64,000 bases of DNA from Paracoccus salsus. Its GTDB lineage: Bacteria; Pseudomonadota; Alphaproteobacteria; Rhodobacterales; Rhodobacteraceae. The notes under the pieces are model-generated. The model was not told the origin of the DNA. It ran no database searches and saw only the letters and a program-made list of their open reading frames with translations. The stretch is from the NCBI RefSeq assembly GCF_021556615.1, contig NZ_JAKGGD010000001.1, positions 496,001-560,000 on the forward strand. Direction: 5' to 3'. Both the position numbers and the translations under genes were made by a program. Shown here piece after piece: positions 34,856-43,188 of the stretch (its first letter is position 1; the number at the start of each line of letters is the position of its first letter).

Positions 34856-36506
34856 CGTCCGCCCTGTCGATACCGACTATGTCCGCCACCGTGCGGCCCA
34901 ATTCCGCGCACAGGTCGCCCGGCGGCTGGACGGCAGCCTGACGGAAGACGAATTCCGGCCCCTGCGCCTGATGAACGGCGTCTATCTGCAACTGCACGCC
35001 TACATGCTGCGCGTGGCCATTCCGTATGGCACGATCAGCCCCGACCAGATGCGGATGCTGGCCCATCTGGCGCAGCATTACGACAAGGGCTACGGCCACT
35101 GGACCACCCGCCAGAACATCCAGTTCAACTGGCCCAGGCTGGTGGACATCCCCGACATGCTGGACTTGCTGGCCTCGGTCGGAATGCACGCGATCCAGAC
35201 CTCGGGCAACACGATCCGCAACGTCACCACCGATGCCTTCGCGGGCGCCGCGGCCGACGAATTCGCAGATCCGCGCCCCTATGCGGAATTGCTGCGCAGC
35301 TGGTCCACCGACCATGCGGAATTCCAGTTCCTGCCGCGCAAGTTCAAGATCGCGATCACCGGCGCGGCGCGCGACCGGGCGCTGGTGGCCGCCCATGACA
35401 TCGGGCTGCGACTGATCCGGCACGAGGGCCGGACCGGCTTCGAGGTCTGGGTCGGCGGCGGGTTGGGCCGGACACCGATGCTGGGCCAGGTGATCCGCGA
35501 CTTCCTGCCCGAAGAGGACCTGCTGCCCTATATCGAGGCGATCATCGAGACCTACAACCTGTCGGGCCGTCGCGACAACAAGTACAAGGCCCGCATCAAG
35601 ATCACCGTGTCCGAGCGGGGCCTGGATGCCTTCAGGGCCGATACCGAGGAGGAGTTCCTGCGTCGCCGCGGCCACTTCCACGGCGCCGACCGCGACGCTC
35701 TGGCGCAGTTCCGCGACCGTTTCGCCGCCCCTGAGTTCCGCAAGGCCCCGGTCGCGGGCTACGAGGCCGAACGTCAGGCCAATCCGGCCTTCCGCAGTTG
35801 GACCGACACGAACCTGCACCCGCATCGCGTCGACGGCTATGCCAGCGTGATCGTGACCTTCAAGGCGCCCGGCGCCACGCCCGGCGATGCCAGCGCGGAC
35901 CAGATGCGCCTGCTGGCGGATCTGGCCGAGAAATACGGCCACAGCGATCTGCGCATCATCCACGATCAGAACGTGGCGCTGCCGCATGTGCACAAGTCGG
36001 ACCTGCCGGCGCTGTATCTGGCGCTGCGCGGGGCCGGGCTGGCCACCGCCAATGCCGGGCTGACCAGCGACATCATCGCCTGCCCGGGCATGGATTACTG
36101 CACGCTGGCCACCGCGCGGTCGATCCCGATCGCACAGGAGATCGCCGAACATTTCCGGGCCCAGGGGCTGGAAGAGGAAATCGGCAAGCTGAACATCCGC
36201 ATTTCAGGCTGCATCAACGCCTGCGGCCACCATCATCTGGGCCATATCGGCATTCTGGGCCTGGATCGCGCAGGGGTCGAGAACTACCAGATCACGCTGG
36301 GGGGCGATGGCTACGACATCCCCGCGATCGGCCAGCGCGCCGGTGCAGGGTTCCCCGCCGAAGACGTGGTGCCGGCGATCGACCGGCTGTTGCGCGCCTA
36401 TCTGGATCTGCGCGAAGACGCTTCAGAGCGGTTCATCGACGCCTATCGCCGGCTTGGTCCCGCGCCGTTCAAGGCCGCGCTGTATCCCGAGGTCGTCAAT
36501 GCTTGA
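34848..36506 (+). CDS. cysI: Sulfite reductase (ferredoxin/siroheme) hemoprotein
   Basis: Six-electron reduction of sulfite to sulfide using siroheme and [4Fe-4S]. 552 aa in the two ferrodoxin-like repeats plus siroheme domains layout. The four cluster cysteines are Cys412 and Cys418 (ACPGMDYCTLA) and Cys455 and Cys459 (SGCINACGHHHLG). Siroheme and sulfite contacts fall in TSGNTIRNVTTDAF and NKYKARIKITVSERG. Nitrite reductases have the same motifs, but the cysH/DUF934 context makes assimilatory sulfite the substrate. The electron donor is probably the ferredoxin reductase at the end of the operon. Confidence 0.96.
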   Translation: MFDVRPVDTDYVRHRAAQFRAQVARRLDGSLTEDEFRPLRLMNGVYLQLHAYMLRVAIPYGTISPDQMRMLAHLAQHYDKGYGHWTTRQNIQFNWPRLVDIPDMLDLLASVGMHAIQTSGNTIRNVTTDAFAGAAADEFADPRPYAELLRSWSTDHAEFQFLPRKFKIAITGAARDRALVAAHDIGLRLIRHEGRTGFEVWVGGGLGRTPMLGQVIRDFLPEEDLLPYIEAIIETYNLSGRRDNKYKARIKITVSERGLDAFRADTEEEFLRRRGHFHGADRDALAQFRDRFAAPEFRKAPVAGYEAERQANPAFRSWTDTNLHPHRVDGYASVIVTFKAPGATPGDASADQMRLLADLAEKYGHSDLRIIHDQNVALPHVHKSDLPALYLALRGAGLATANAGLTSDIIACPGMDYCTLATARSIPIAQEIAEHFRAQGLEEEIGKLNIRISGCINACGHHHLGHIGILGLDRAGVENYQITLGGDGYDIPAIGQRAGAGFPAEDVVPAIDRLLRAYLDLREDASERFIDAYRRLGPAPFKAALYPEVVNA

Positions 36507-37230
36507 CGGCAATCTGGACAGCCGCGCCGACCGGCTGAACGACCGCTATCGCCACCATGCGGCGATCGACGTGCTGCGCCGGGCGGTCAGCGACCCGGAT
36601 CTGGGCCGCGTCGCGCTGGTGTCGTCCTTCGGAGCGGAATCGGTGGTGCTGCTGCACATGGTCAGCGTCGTGGCGCCCGGCCTGCCCGTGCTGTTCATCG
36701 ACACGCAGATGCTGTTTCCCGAAACGCTGCGGTATCAGCGCGAGGTCTCGGCCAGGCTTGGCCTGACGGATGTGCGGGTCATCGGCGCCGGCGACGATTC
36801 GGTCGCGCGCCACGATCCCGACGGCACGCTGCACAAGTTCAGTCCCGACGCCTGCTGCGACCTGCGCAAGACGGTCCCGCTGGAGGCCGCGCTGTCCGGT
36901 TTTGACGCATGGATCACGGGACGCAAGCGTTTCCAGGGCGGCCAGCGCCTGAGCCTCGACTTCTTCGAGCCGGAACCGCCCGCGCGGCTGCGCGTGAATC
37001 CGCTGGCGCACTGGCGGGCCGAGGACGTGCAGGACTACATGATCGAGAACCGCCTGCCCCGCCATCCGCTGGTCGCCATGGGCTATCCGTCGATCGGCTG
37101 CGCGCCCTGCACCTCGCCGGTCAAGCCGGGCGAGGACCCGCGCGCCGGCCGCTGGCGGGGCAGCGACAAGACCGAATGCGGAATCCACTTCATTGGCGGA
37201 CGCATCGTCCGCGGAAAGGTCCCGGCATGA
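36499..37230 (+). CDS. cysH: Phosphoadenylyl/adenylyl-sulfate reductase
   Basis: Reduces activated sulfate (APS or PAPS) to sulfite using thioredoxin. 243 aa. Marks: VSSFGAESVVLLHMV (P-loop-like), ITGRKRFQGGQR, the cluster cysteines Cys119-Cys120 and Cys201/Cys204 (DACCDLRK, SIGCAPCTSP), and catalytic Cys227 in KTECGIH. The CC and CxxC pairs mean a [4Fe-4S] cluster, which is the APS-reductase type. Overlaps cysI by eight bases and the next gene by ATGA. cysDN is not in the window. Confidence 0.95.
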   Translation: MLDGNLDSRADRLNDRYRHHAAIDVLRRAVSDPDLGRVALVSSFGAESVVLLHMVSVVAPGLPVLFIDTQMLFPETLRYQREVSARLGLTDVRVIGAGDDSVARHDPDGTLHKFSPDACCDLRKTVPLEAALSGFDAWITGRKRFQGGQRLSLDFFEPEPPARLRVNPLAHWRAEDVQDYMIENRLPRHPLVAMGYPSIGCAPCTSPVKPGEDPRAGRWRGSDKTECGIHFIGGRIVRGKVPA

Positions 37231-37625
37231 GCCCGCAGTTGAACAGCGAACAGATCATCGTCCGCGACGACGGATTTCACGCGATGGACGGCGAGGCGCG
37301 CATCACGCTGGCGCCCGACACCGATCCCGCCACCTTGGCCGATCATCTGGACCGCGATCTGGTCGCCATCGACTTTCCGGCCTTCACCGACGGACGCGGC
37401 TTCAGCCTGGCCCGCCGCCTGCGCGAACTGGGCTACAAGGGTCGGCTTCGCGCGACGGGCCGGCTGATTGCCGATCAATACGCGATGGCCCGACGCGTGG
37501 GCTTTGACGAGGTCGCGATCACGCCCGACATCGCCGCAAGGCAACCCGCTGAGCAATGGCTGGCCCGTGCCGACTGGCGCGATTGGGACCATCGGTCGCG
37601 GCTTGCCGGACAGGCGGGGCTTTAA
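37227..37625 (+). CDS. DUF934 protein, sulfite reductase operon
   Basis: A 132-aa protein of the DUF934 family, often annotated as an oxidoreductase partner of sulfite reductase. Marks: IDFPAFTDGRGFSLARRLRE, LGYKGRLRATGRLIADQYAM, ARRVGFDEVAI. Starts with ATGA overlap to cysH. Function undetermined; it occurs specifically in the cysI-cysH operon. Confidence 0.92.
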   Translation: MSPQLNSEQIIVRDDGFHAMDGEARITLAPDTDPATLADHLDRDLVAIDFPAFTDGRGFSLARRLRELGYKGRLRATGRLIADQYAMARRVGFDEVAITPDIAARQPAEQWLARADWRDWDHRSRLAGQAGL

Positions 37626-37665
37626 ACGCTTCGCCAGATCGCCTAAGACATTCGGGAATCAAGAC

Positions 37666-38505
37666 ATGACGCTGGACCTTACCGTGGCCGACGCCGCTGC
37701 AAAACCTGCCAAGACCCTGCCGGACGCGCAGACCGTGACGTCGGTTCGTCACTGGACCGACACGCTGTTCTCGTTCCGCGTCACGCGGCCGGCCAGCTTG
37801 CGCTTCCGGTCGGGCGAGTTCGTGATGATCGGCTTGCCGGACGACAAGGGCAAGCCGATCCTGCGCGCCTATTCGATCGCCTCGCCGAACTGGGACGACG
37901 AACTGGAGTTCTATTCGATCAAGGTCCAGAACGGCCCGCTGACCTCGCGGCTGCAGCACATACAGCCGGGCGATCAGGTCATCCTGCGGCCCAAGCCCGT
38001 CGGAACGCTGGTCCTCGACGCCTTGCTGCCCGGCAAGCGGCTGTGGTTTCTGGCCACCGGCACCGGCATCGCGCCCTTCGCGTCGCTGATGCGCGATCCC
38101 GAGACCTATGAACGCTACGAGCAGGTCGTGATGATGCATACCTGCCGCACCGCCGACGAACTGGCCTATGGTCGCGAGCTGGTCGGGAATCTCGGGCATG
38201 ATCCGCTTCTGGGTGAACTGTACGGCGAAGATTTCGCCAGCCGCCTTTTGTACTACCCGACCACCACACGCGAGGATTCCCCGCTGACCGGCCGGATCAC
38301 CGACAACATGACATCGGGCAAGGTGTTCGAGGATCTGGGACTTGCGCCCATCTCGGCCGAAACCGACCGCGCCATGATCTGCGGCAGCCTGGCGTTCAAC
38401 ATCGATGTGAAGGCCGTGCTGGAAGGTTTCGGACTGCGCGAGGGCGCGAATTCCGATCCCAGGGAATTCGTCGTCGAGAAAGCCTTCGTCGGCGAAGGGA
38501 TCTGA
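37666..38505 (+). CDS. fpr: Ferredoxin-NADP reductase
   Basis: A 279-aa FAD enzyme that passes electrons between NADPH and ferredoxin. Marks: FAD motif ILRAYSIASPNWDDELEFYS, LATGTGIAPFASLMRD for NADP, ICGSLAFNIDVKAVLEG, and a C-terminal FVVEKAFVGEGI. As the last gene of the cys operon it is likely the reductant supplier for CysI, although stand-alone roles in oxidative stress are known. A hairpin at 38503-38552 follows. Confidence 0.93.
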   Translation: MTLDLTVADAAAKPAKTLPDAQTVTSVRHWTDTLFSFRVTRPASLRFRSGEFVMIGLPDDKGKPILRAYSIASPNWDDELEFYSIKVQNGPLTSRLQHIQPGDQVILRPKPVGTLVLDALLPGKRLWFLATGTGIAPFASLMRDPETYERYEQVVMMHTCRTADELAYGRELVGNLGHDPLLGELYGEDFASRLLYYPTTTREDSPLTGRITDNMTSGKVFEDLGLAPISAETDRAMICGSLAFNIDVKAVLEGFGLREGANSDPREFVVEKAFVGEGI

Positions 38506-38552
38506 GCCGCCTCGCCGCGCGCCGGATCGCGCGGTCCCGATTCGACGGCTCA
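38503..38552 (+). terminator. Large double hairpin at the end of the cys operon
   Basis: Outer arms TGAGCCG (38503-38509) and CGGCTCA (38546-38552) enclose an inner perfect stem CCGCGCG / CGCGCGG (38515-38534). It starts inside the fpr stop codon. No T-run follows, so it may be Rho-dependent or a 3' stabiliser. Confidence 0.5.
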
Positions 38553-38733
38553 GACAGGAACGCGGGCGCGAGATCGAAGCCCGCGCATCCTTGCGCGACC
38601 ATATCCGCCGTCGTGTCCGTGGTCATGCCGGCGCGTCACTCACGTCCCGCTCACGCGCTTGTTTGGAACCCCCCGCGTTCTGGCCTGTTAGAAGAGCAGC
38701 AGAAATCGGATTGACCACATAGAAGGAGCAGCC

Positions 38734-40854
38734 ATGCGCCGCATCATCCACAACTCCACGGCCATCGCCGCCTGCCTGTCGCTGCTGGCGCCCCATCTCG
38801 CGGCGGCCCAGTCGGTCGGCCAGGTTGACCCCTCGCTGCGTCTTGCCCAGGCCGAAACCCAGGATCCGCAACAGCAGATCGAGGACGAGCTGCGCCGGAA
38901 GCTGGAAGAGGCCGAGCAGGCAGCCAGGGACGAGGCCGAGGCGGCAGGCGATCCCGAGCCGGCCGGCGCGGAGGGGGCGCAGCAGGAGGCTGACGAAGCC
39001 CCGGTCGACGCCGAGACAGTGGAGGAAGCCGAGAGCGTGGCGCAAGAGGCCGGTGAAGCGGATCCGGAGACCGTAGACGACGCTCAGCAGGCCGACGAAC
39101 AGCCGCAAGACGAAGCCGCAAAGCCCGGCAAGACGCCGAAAGGCGAGGGCAAGCGCGCCAAGGACAGAGACGGCAAGAAGCCCAAGCAGAAGCCCGCCAA
39201 CGCTCAGCAGGCGGATGACAAGCCGGATCAGGCAGCCGATGGTGACGGAAAACGGCGCCAGAAGCAGGACGAGCGGGCCGAGCGCAAGCAGAAAGACCGC
39301 CAGCAAGACGCCGAGGCGGCGAAGCAGAAAGCGGAACGGAAGGCCGAGAAGCGGCAGAAGAAAATCGAACAGCAGCAGGCCGAGAAGCCGCAGGAACAGG
39401 AAGACCAGCAGCAGCAAGCCGCCGAGGCCGACAGCGCGGACGCGCAAGGCGCCGCCGCGGACGCGACCCTCAGACTGGCCGAGGGCGAGACAGCCACGAC
39501 CCGCGCGGGCAACATGAGCCGCCTGCACGCCGTCCTGAAGCAGGAGGTCGCATCCGGCCTGACCGAACGCGATCTTTCCTGCCTCTCCGGCGCAGCGTTC
39601 CCCTGTGGAGACAGCGAGCGTCTCATCACGCCGCGCGGCGTCGTGCTGGAACGGAACCCTGCCGGGCGATTCCTTCTCGCACCGGGCAATGCACAGATGT
39701 ACCGGGTGACCGAGTCTGGCGACCTTGTCGCCCGAGCCGCCGAGGAAGATACCGTCAAGACCGCTGCATCCGAAGAGGCGGCGCGCGAAACCGGGACAAG
39801 CGGCGCAGCCGCCTTGGATGACACGTCCACGCGTGGCGACGTTCGCGAACAGCGGGTAACCGAGGCCAACCGCCGCTCGTCATCCGAGGATTTCGCGACC
39901 AGTCTGCGCGATGCGCTGACGCAAACCGATCCGCAGCAGGCAGAAGCACGGGCCGCGGACGACGGCGACAGCAGCGATCTGCTCAAGGCGCTTGCGCTGG
40001 GGCTGGGCGCGGTCGCGGTCGGATCGATGCTGAGCAACAACCGCCAGGTTGCGCTGAGCGCCCCGGATCGGGTCGTCCTGACGCGGCCGGATGGCAGCCA
40101 GGAGGTCGTCAAGGACGAGGTCGCGCTTCTGCGCCAGCCGGGTTCGACCGTGACCACCGAGAACTTTGACGACGGCTCGTCGCGGTCCATCGTGACCCGC
40201 GCCGACGGCAGCAAGGTCGTGACCATTCGCGACGCCAATCTGAGGGTGCTGCGGCGGACTCTGGTTTCGGCCGATGGAACCACGACCCGACTGATCGACG
40301 ACACGGAACAGGTCGAGCCCGTCGACATCGCCAGCCTGCCGGCACCCGCACCGGTGACCAATGAGGGCACCTCGCTTGACGAGGGCGCACTGCGCGCGGC
40401 CTTGCAGAGGGAAAGCAATATCGACCGCCGCTTCACCCTGGGACAAATCCGCAACATCCCCGAGGTTCGGGCGCTGGTGGCACCGGTCAATATCGACGCC
40501 ATCACATTCGACACCGGATCTGCGGCGATCAGCCCCGACCAGGCGCGGCAATTGTCGTCGCTTGGCCAGGTGATCAGCGAGGCGATCACCCGAAACCCGC
40601 GCGAGATCTTTCTGATCGAGGGCCACACGGACACCGTAGGTGCGGACGCGATGAACCTTGCGCTGTCCGACCGCCGGGCTGAATCGGTGGCACTGGCGCT
40701 GACCGAGTATTTCGACGTTCCGCCCGAAAACCTGGTCGTGCAGGGCTATGGCGAGCAGTTTCTGAAGATCCGTGGCGAAGGCGACATCCGGCAGAATCGC
40801 CGTGCCTCGGTGCGCAGGATTACCGAGCTGCTGCAAACCGCAGAGGCGAACTGA
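38734..40854 (+). CDS. OmpA-family outer-membrane protein with long charged coil
   Basis: A 706-aa exported protein. Signal peptide at 1-25, cleaved near AAAQS. Residues 45-260 are low-complexity and Ala/Glu/Gln/Lys-rich (EQAARDEAEAAGDPEPAGAE, RQKQDERAERKQKDRQQDAE), probably a long coiled or disordered spacer. The middle region has a helix SDLLKALALGLGAVAVGSM. Residues 560-700 form the OmpA C-terminal peptidoglycan-binding domain: IDAITFDTGSAAISPDQARQ, IEGHTDTVGADAMNLALSDR, RRASVRRI. It may tether the outer membrane to peptidoglycan. Ends before a strong terminator. Confidence 0.9.
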   Translation: MRRIIHNSTAIAACLSLLAPHLAAAQSVGQVDPSLRLAQAETQDPQQQIEDELRRKLEEAEQAARDEAEAAGDPEPAGAEGAQQEADEAPVDAETVEEAESVAQEAGEADPETVDDAQQADEQPQDEAAKPGKTPKGEGKRAKDRDGKKPKQKPANAQQADDKPDQAADGDGKRRQKQDERAERKQKDRQQDAEAAKQKAERKAEKRQKKIEQQQAEKPQEQEDQQQQAAEADSADAQGAAADATLRLAEGETATTRAGNMSRLHAVLKQEVASGLTERDLSCLSGAAFPCGDSERLITPRGVVLERNPAGRFLLAPGNAQMYRVTESGDLVARAAEEDTVKTAASEEAARETGTSGAAALDDTSTRGDVREQRVTEANRRSSSEDFATSLRDALTQTDPQQAEARAADDGDSSDLLKALALGLGAVAVGSMLSNNRQVALSAPDRVVLTRPDGSQEVVKDEVALLRQPGSTVTTENFDDGSSRSIVTRADGSKVVTIRDANLRVLRRTLVSADGTTTRLIDDTEQVEPVDIASLPAPAPVTNEGTSLDEGALRAALQRESNIDRRFTLGQIRNIPEVRALVAPVNIDAITFDTGSAAISPDQARQLSSLGQVISEAITRNPREIFLIEGHTDTVGADAMNLALSDRRAESVALALTEYFDVPPENLVVQGYGEQFLKIRGEGDIRQNRRASVRRITELLQTAEAN

Positions 40855-40878
40855 TCCCTTCTGCTGCCGCAAGAGGAA

Positions 40879-40907
40879 AAGGCCCCGGAGCGCTCCGGGG
40901 CCTTTTT
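40879..40907. terminator. Strong bidirectional intrinsic terminator
   Basis: AAGGCCCCGGAG pairs with CTCCGGGGCCTT around a CG loop, flanked by AAAA and TTTTT. It lies between the OmpA-family gene and the convergent CoA-binding gene and can terminate both. Confidence 0.9.
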
Positions 40908-40929
40908 CGACGACACGCGCCGCGTCGCG

Positions 40930-41361
40930 CTAGAGATGGCGTGGGAATTCGATCTTGGGGCAGCGATCCTGGATCACGGTGACACCCCGCGCCCGTGCCT
41001 TGGCGGCGGCAGCATCGTCACGGACGCCCAACTGTGTCCAAATCACCCGCAGTTCCGGAAGATGGGCCAGGGCATTGTCGACGATCATCCCGACCGCATC
41101 CGACCGGCGGAAGATGTCGACCATCTGCACGCCCGCGTCATCCGGTATCTGCGCCAGTTCGGCATAGACATGTTCGCCAAGGATTTCGCCTCCCGCATGC
41201 CCGGGATTCACGGGAATCACGCGATAGCCCTGGGCCTGCAGATAGCGCGCCACCCCCCAGCTTGGTCGATCCTCGTTGGGCGACAGGCCGACGACGGCGA
41301 TCACCCTTGTTTCACGGGCGATGCGCGCGATGTCCTCGTCGTCCTGAAGGTCAAGTTCCAT
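40930..41361 (-). CDS. CoA-binding (YccU-type) protein
   Basis: A 143-aa Rossmann-like protein. Marks: VIAVVGLSPNEDRPSWGVAR, YLQAQGYRVIPVNPGH, VQMVDIFRRSDAVGMIVDN, LRVIWTQLGV. It matches the CoA-binding domain (PF13380) group, whose physiological role is not known. GGAGG is present upstream of the ATG at 41361. Confidence 0.88.
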   Translation of the reverse strand: MELDLQDDEDIARIARETRVIAVVGLSPNEDRPSWGVARYLQAQGYRVIPVNPGHAGGEILGEHVYAELAQIPDDAGVQMVDIFRRSDAVGMIVDNALAHLPELRVIWTQLGVRDDAAAAKARARGVTVIQDRCPKIEFPRHL

Positions 41362-41411
41362 GGTGGGCCTCCTACCTCATCCATAGGTCTTAGTACCCTG
41401 CCATAGAAAAG

Positions 41412-41439
41412 GCGCCCGGTCCAGAATATGGCCGGGCGC
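41412..41439 (-). terminator. Intrinsic terminator after the YHS gene
   Basis: On the minus strand GCGCCCGG pairs with CCGGGCGC (loop of 12 bases) and is followed by CTTTTC. It sits 146 bases beyond the YHS-gene stop. Confidence 0.6.
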
Positions 41440-41467
41440 AAGTCGCGGAACGAGGGACAGTGATCCG

Positions 41468-41492
41468 AACATGACCGTTCCGGGGTCATGTT
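41468..41492. promoter_or_regulatory. Perfect 9-bp dyad between YHS and CoA-binding genes
   Basis: AACATGACC - N7 - GGTCATGTT, arms 41468-41476 and 41484-41492. It lies 107 bases upstream of the CoA-binding gene start. The symmetry suits a dimeric regulator binding site; a terminator role is possible but no T-run follows. Confidence 0.4.
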
Positions 41493-41584
41493 CTGAAAGG
41501 TAAATGTGCATCAGCCATGTAAAGTTCCACCCCATTCGCGAAGTCGTGATGCCTGACGGCGCGATCTGGCGGATGCTGCGCGCA

Positions 41585-41995
41585 CTAGCGCAATCTGGCC
41601 CAACTCTGCTTTGCCTTCATCAGGATCTCGCGCGGTGCCTGCATGAACTGACGCTCGGCCGCCGCGGATCTTACGACGTAAAGCCGCTTGCCGATGATGA
41701 CGAAATGCCGCGGATCGCCCTGCACGCGCTTCCCCTCGGACAGGGACACCGGACAAAAACCGTTGAAGCCGGGTGCAAAGATGCGTGGATCCGACTCGAA
41801 GCGGGCACGGTTCTCCTCGCTGGCAAAATGCCAGAGCTTGCCCTTCCACATGGTCACGATCTCGCTGCGGCCAGGCACGGGCCTGCCGCTTCGCTCATAG
41901 GCCACGGCGTCGTAACCGCCCAAGGCCCAATCCTGCGCCGCCGCCGGAAAGGCGGGCGCAGCAAGGATCATCAGGGACAGCAGCACAGATTTCAT
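41585..41995 (-). CDS. Exported YHS-domain protein
   Basis: A 136-aa periplasmic protein. Signal peptide MKSVLLSLMILAAPAFPAAA; mature part has GGYDAVAYERSGRPVPG, MWKGKLWHFASEENRARFES (the YHS-type metal-handling core) and PRHFVIIGKRLYVV. YHS domains bind metals or accompany copper oxidases. There is no copper gene beside it. The ATG at 41995 lacks a strong ribosome site. Confidence 0.85.
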   Translation of the reverse strand: MKSVLLSLMILAAPAFPAAAQDWALGGYDAVAYERSGRPVPGRSEIVTMWKGKLWHFASEENRARFESDPRIFAPGFNGFCPVSLSEGKRVQGDPRHFVIIGKRLYVVRSAAAERQFMQAPREILMKAKQSWARLR

Positions 41996-42081
41996 GGTCG
42001 ATCACATCAGGGTCTGTCCCTACTAAGCAGGCAGAGCGCCGATTCTCAATGCAGCGATGACCGTGTCGCAAGGATGTGACT

Positions 42082-42885
42082 TCATGGGCGCGAGGCGGCG
42101 TAGAGCGCGACCGCAGCCGCGTTCGACACGTTCAGCGATCCGAAATCCGCGGCAAAGGGTATCCGCGCGACATGATCGCAGCTTTTCATCGTCAGATCGC
42201 GCATCCCCGGCCCCTCGGCCCCCATCACCAGGCAGATCGCGCGGTCGCCGAGGTCGGCCAGCAGATCGGGCAGCACCGCGTCGCTTGTGCCGTCAAGGCC
42301 GATCAGGATGAAGCCCATGCCCTTCAGCTGGATCAGCGCGTCGGCCAGGTTGGGGACCCGCAGATAGGGCTGCCGCTCCAGCGCGCCCGACGCCGTCTTG
42401 GCCAGCGCGCCGGTCTCGGGCGCGGAATGGCGTGCGGGGGCGATGACCGCACGCGCACCAAAGACCTCGGCCGAACGCAGCACCGCTCCGATATTATGCG
42501 GGTCGGTCACCCGGTCCAGCGCGATCATCACGGGGCGTTTCTCGCCCGGGGCCTGACGCAGCGCCACCTCGCTGAGGCTGCCCCATTTCAGTGGCTTCAC
42601 CTCAAGCGCCGCGCCCTGATGGACGCTGTCGGGCGCCAGCGGGACGGTCTTGCCGAAAACCCGGGGATCGGTGATCTCGGGCGTCACACCATGCAGATCA
42701 CCCAGCCTGTCCAGCGCGTTCCGGGTGACGATCAGGCGCAACTTCTCGCGCGCCGGATTTGCCAGCGCGTCGCGCACGGCGTGCAGGCCGAACAACCACA
42801 CGGTTTCTGCGGCAGCCGCGCGACGCGCCCTTTCCTTGTCGATGACCCAGGTGGGCTTCTTGGGCTTTCCGGGATTTTCTGCCAT
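42082..42885 (-). CDS. rlmB: TrmH-family 23S rRNA methyltransferase
   Basis: SpoU/TrmH-class 2'-O-methyltransferase of about 267 aa, probably the G2251 enzyme of 23S rRNA. Marks: LFGLHAVRDALANP (N-terminal substrate domain), MIALDRVTDPHNIGAVLRSA, VIAPARHSAPETGALAKTAS, LVMGAEGPGMRDLT, ARIPFAADFGSLNVSNAAAV (knot). The second ATG (42885) has better spacing from AAGGA than the first. It lies just upstream of tRNA-Tyr in opposite orientation. Confidence 0.92.
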   Translation of the reverse strand: MAENPGKPKKPTWVIDKERARRAAAAETVWLFGLHAVRDALANPAREKLRLIVTRNALDRLGDLHGVTPEITDPRVFGKTVPLAPDSVHQGAALEVKPLKWGSLSEVALRQAPGEKRPVMIALDRVTDPHNIGAVLRSAEVFGARAVIAPARHSAPETGALAKTASGALERQPYLRVPNLADALIQLKGMGFILIGLDGTSDAVLPDLLADLGDRAICLVMGAEGPGMRDLTMKSCDHVARIPFAADFGSLNVSNAAAVALYAASRP

Positions 42886-43006
42886 CTGCATATCCTTCTT
42901 TCGATCACCTCTCTGCGCGCCGCGGCGCTTTCGTGCAAGCCCCGGAAATCCGCTTGACGACCCCTGGAGAGACGGCTAATCACGCCCCACGCCGAAGGCG
43001 ATCGGC

Positions 43007-43090
43007 GGGCGACGTGCTGCAAGGTGCGGCAGCGGACTGTAACTCCGCCGGGGAGACCCACGCCTGGTTCGATTCCAGGGTCGCCCACCA
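43007..43090 (+). tRNA. tRNA-Tyr (anticodon GTA)
   Basis: 84 bases with encoded CCA. Acceptor GGGCGAC pairs with GTCGCCC, D stem GCTG/CGGC, anticodon arm GCGGA-CTGTAAC-TCCGC with GTA at 43039-43041, extra arm GGG-GAGA-CCC (class II), T arm CCTGG-TTCGATT-CCAGG. The short seven-base D loop is unusual. Confidence 0.92.
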
Positions 43091-43188
43091 TTCACCTGCT
43101 CCTCAGATCACCGATCCGAAGCAAAGTGGCGGGCTTTTCCGTTCCCGCCGCGCCAACCAAGATCCGGAACGATCAAGGGACCTGCGAG

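Noticed and set aside
43024..43188. 5' extension of the glycosyltransferase-like gene over the tRNA-Tyr gene
   Set aside because: It would overlap a clear tRNA; the ATG at 43189 is used instead.
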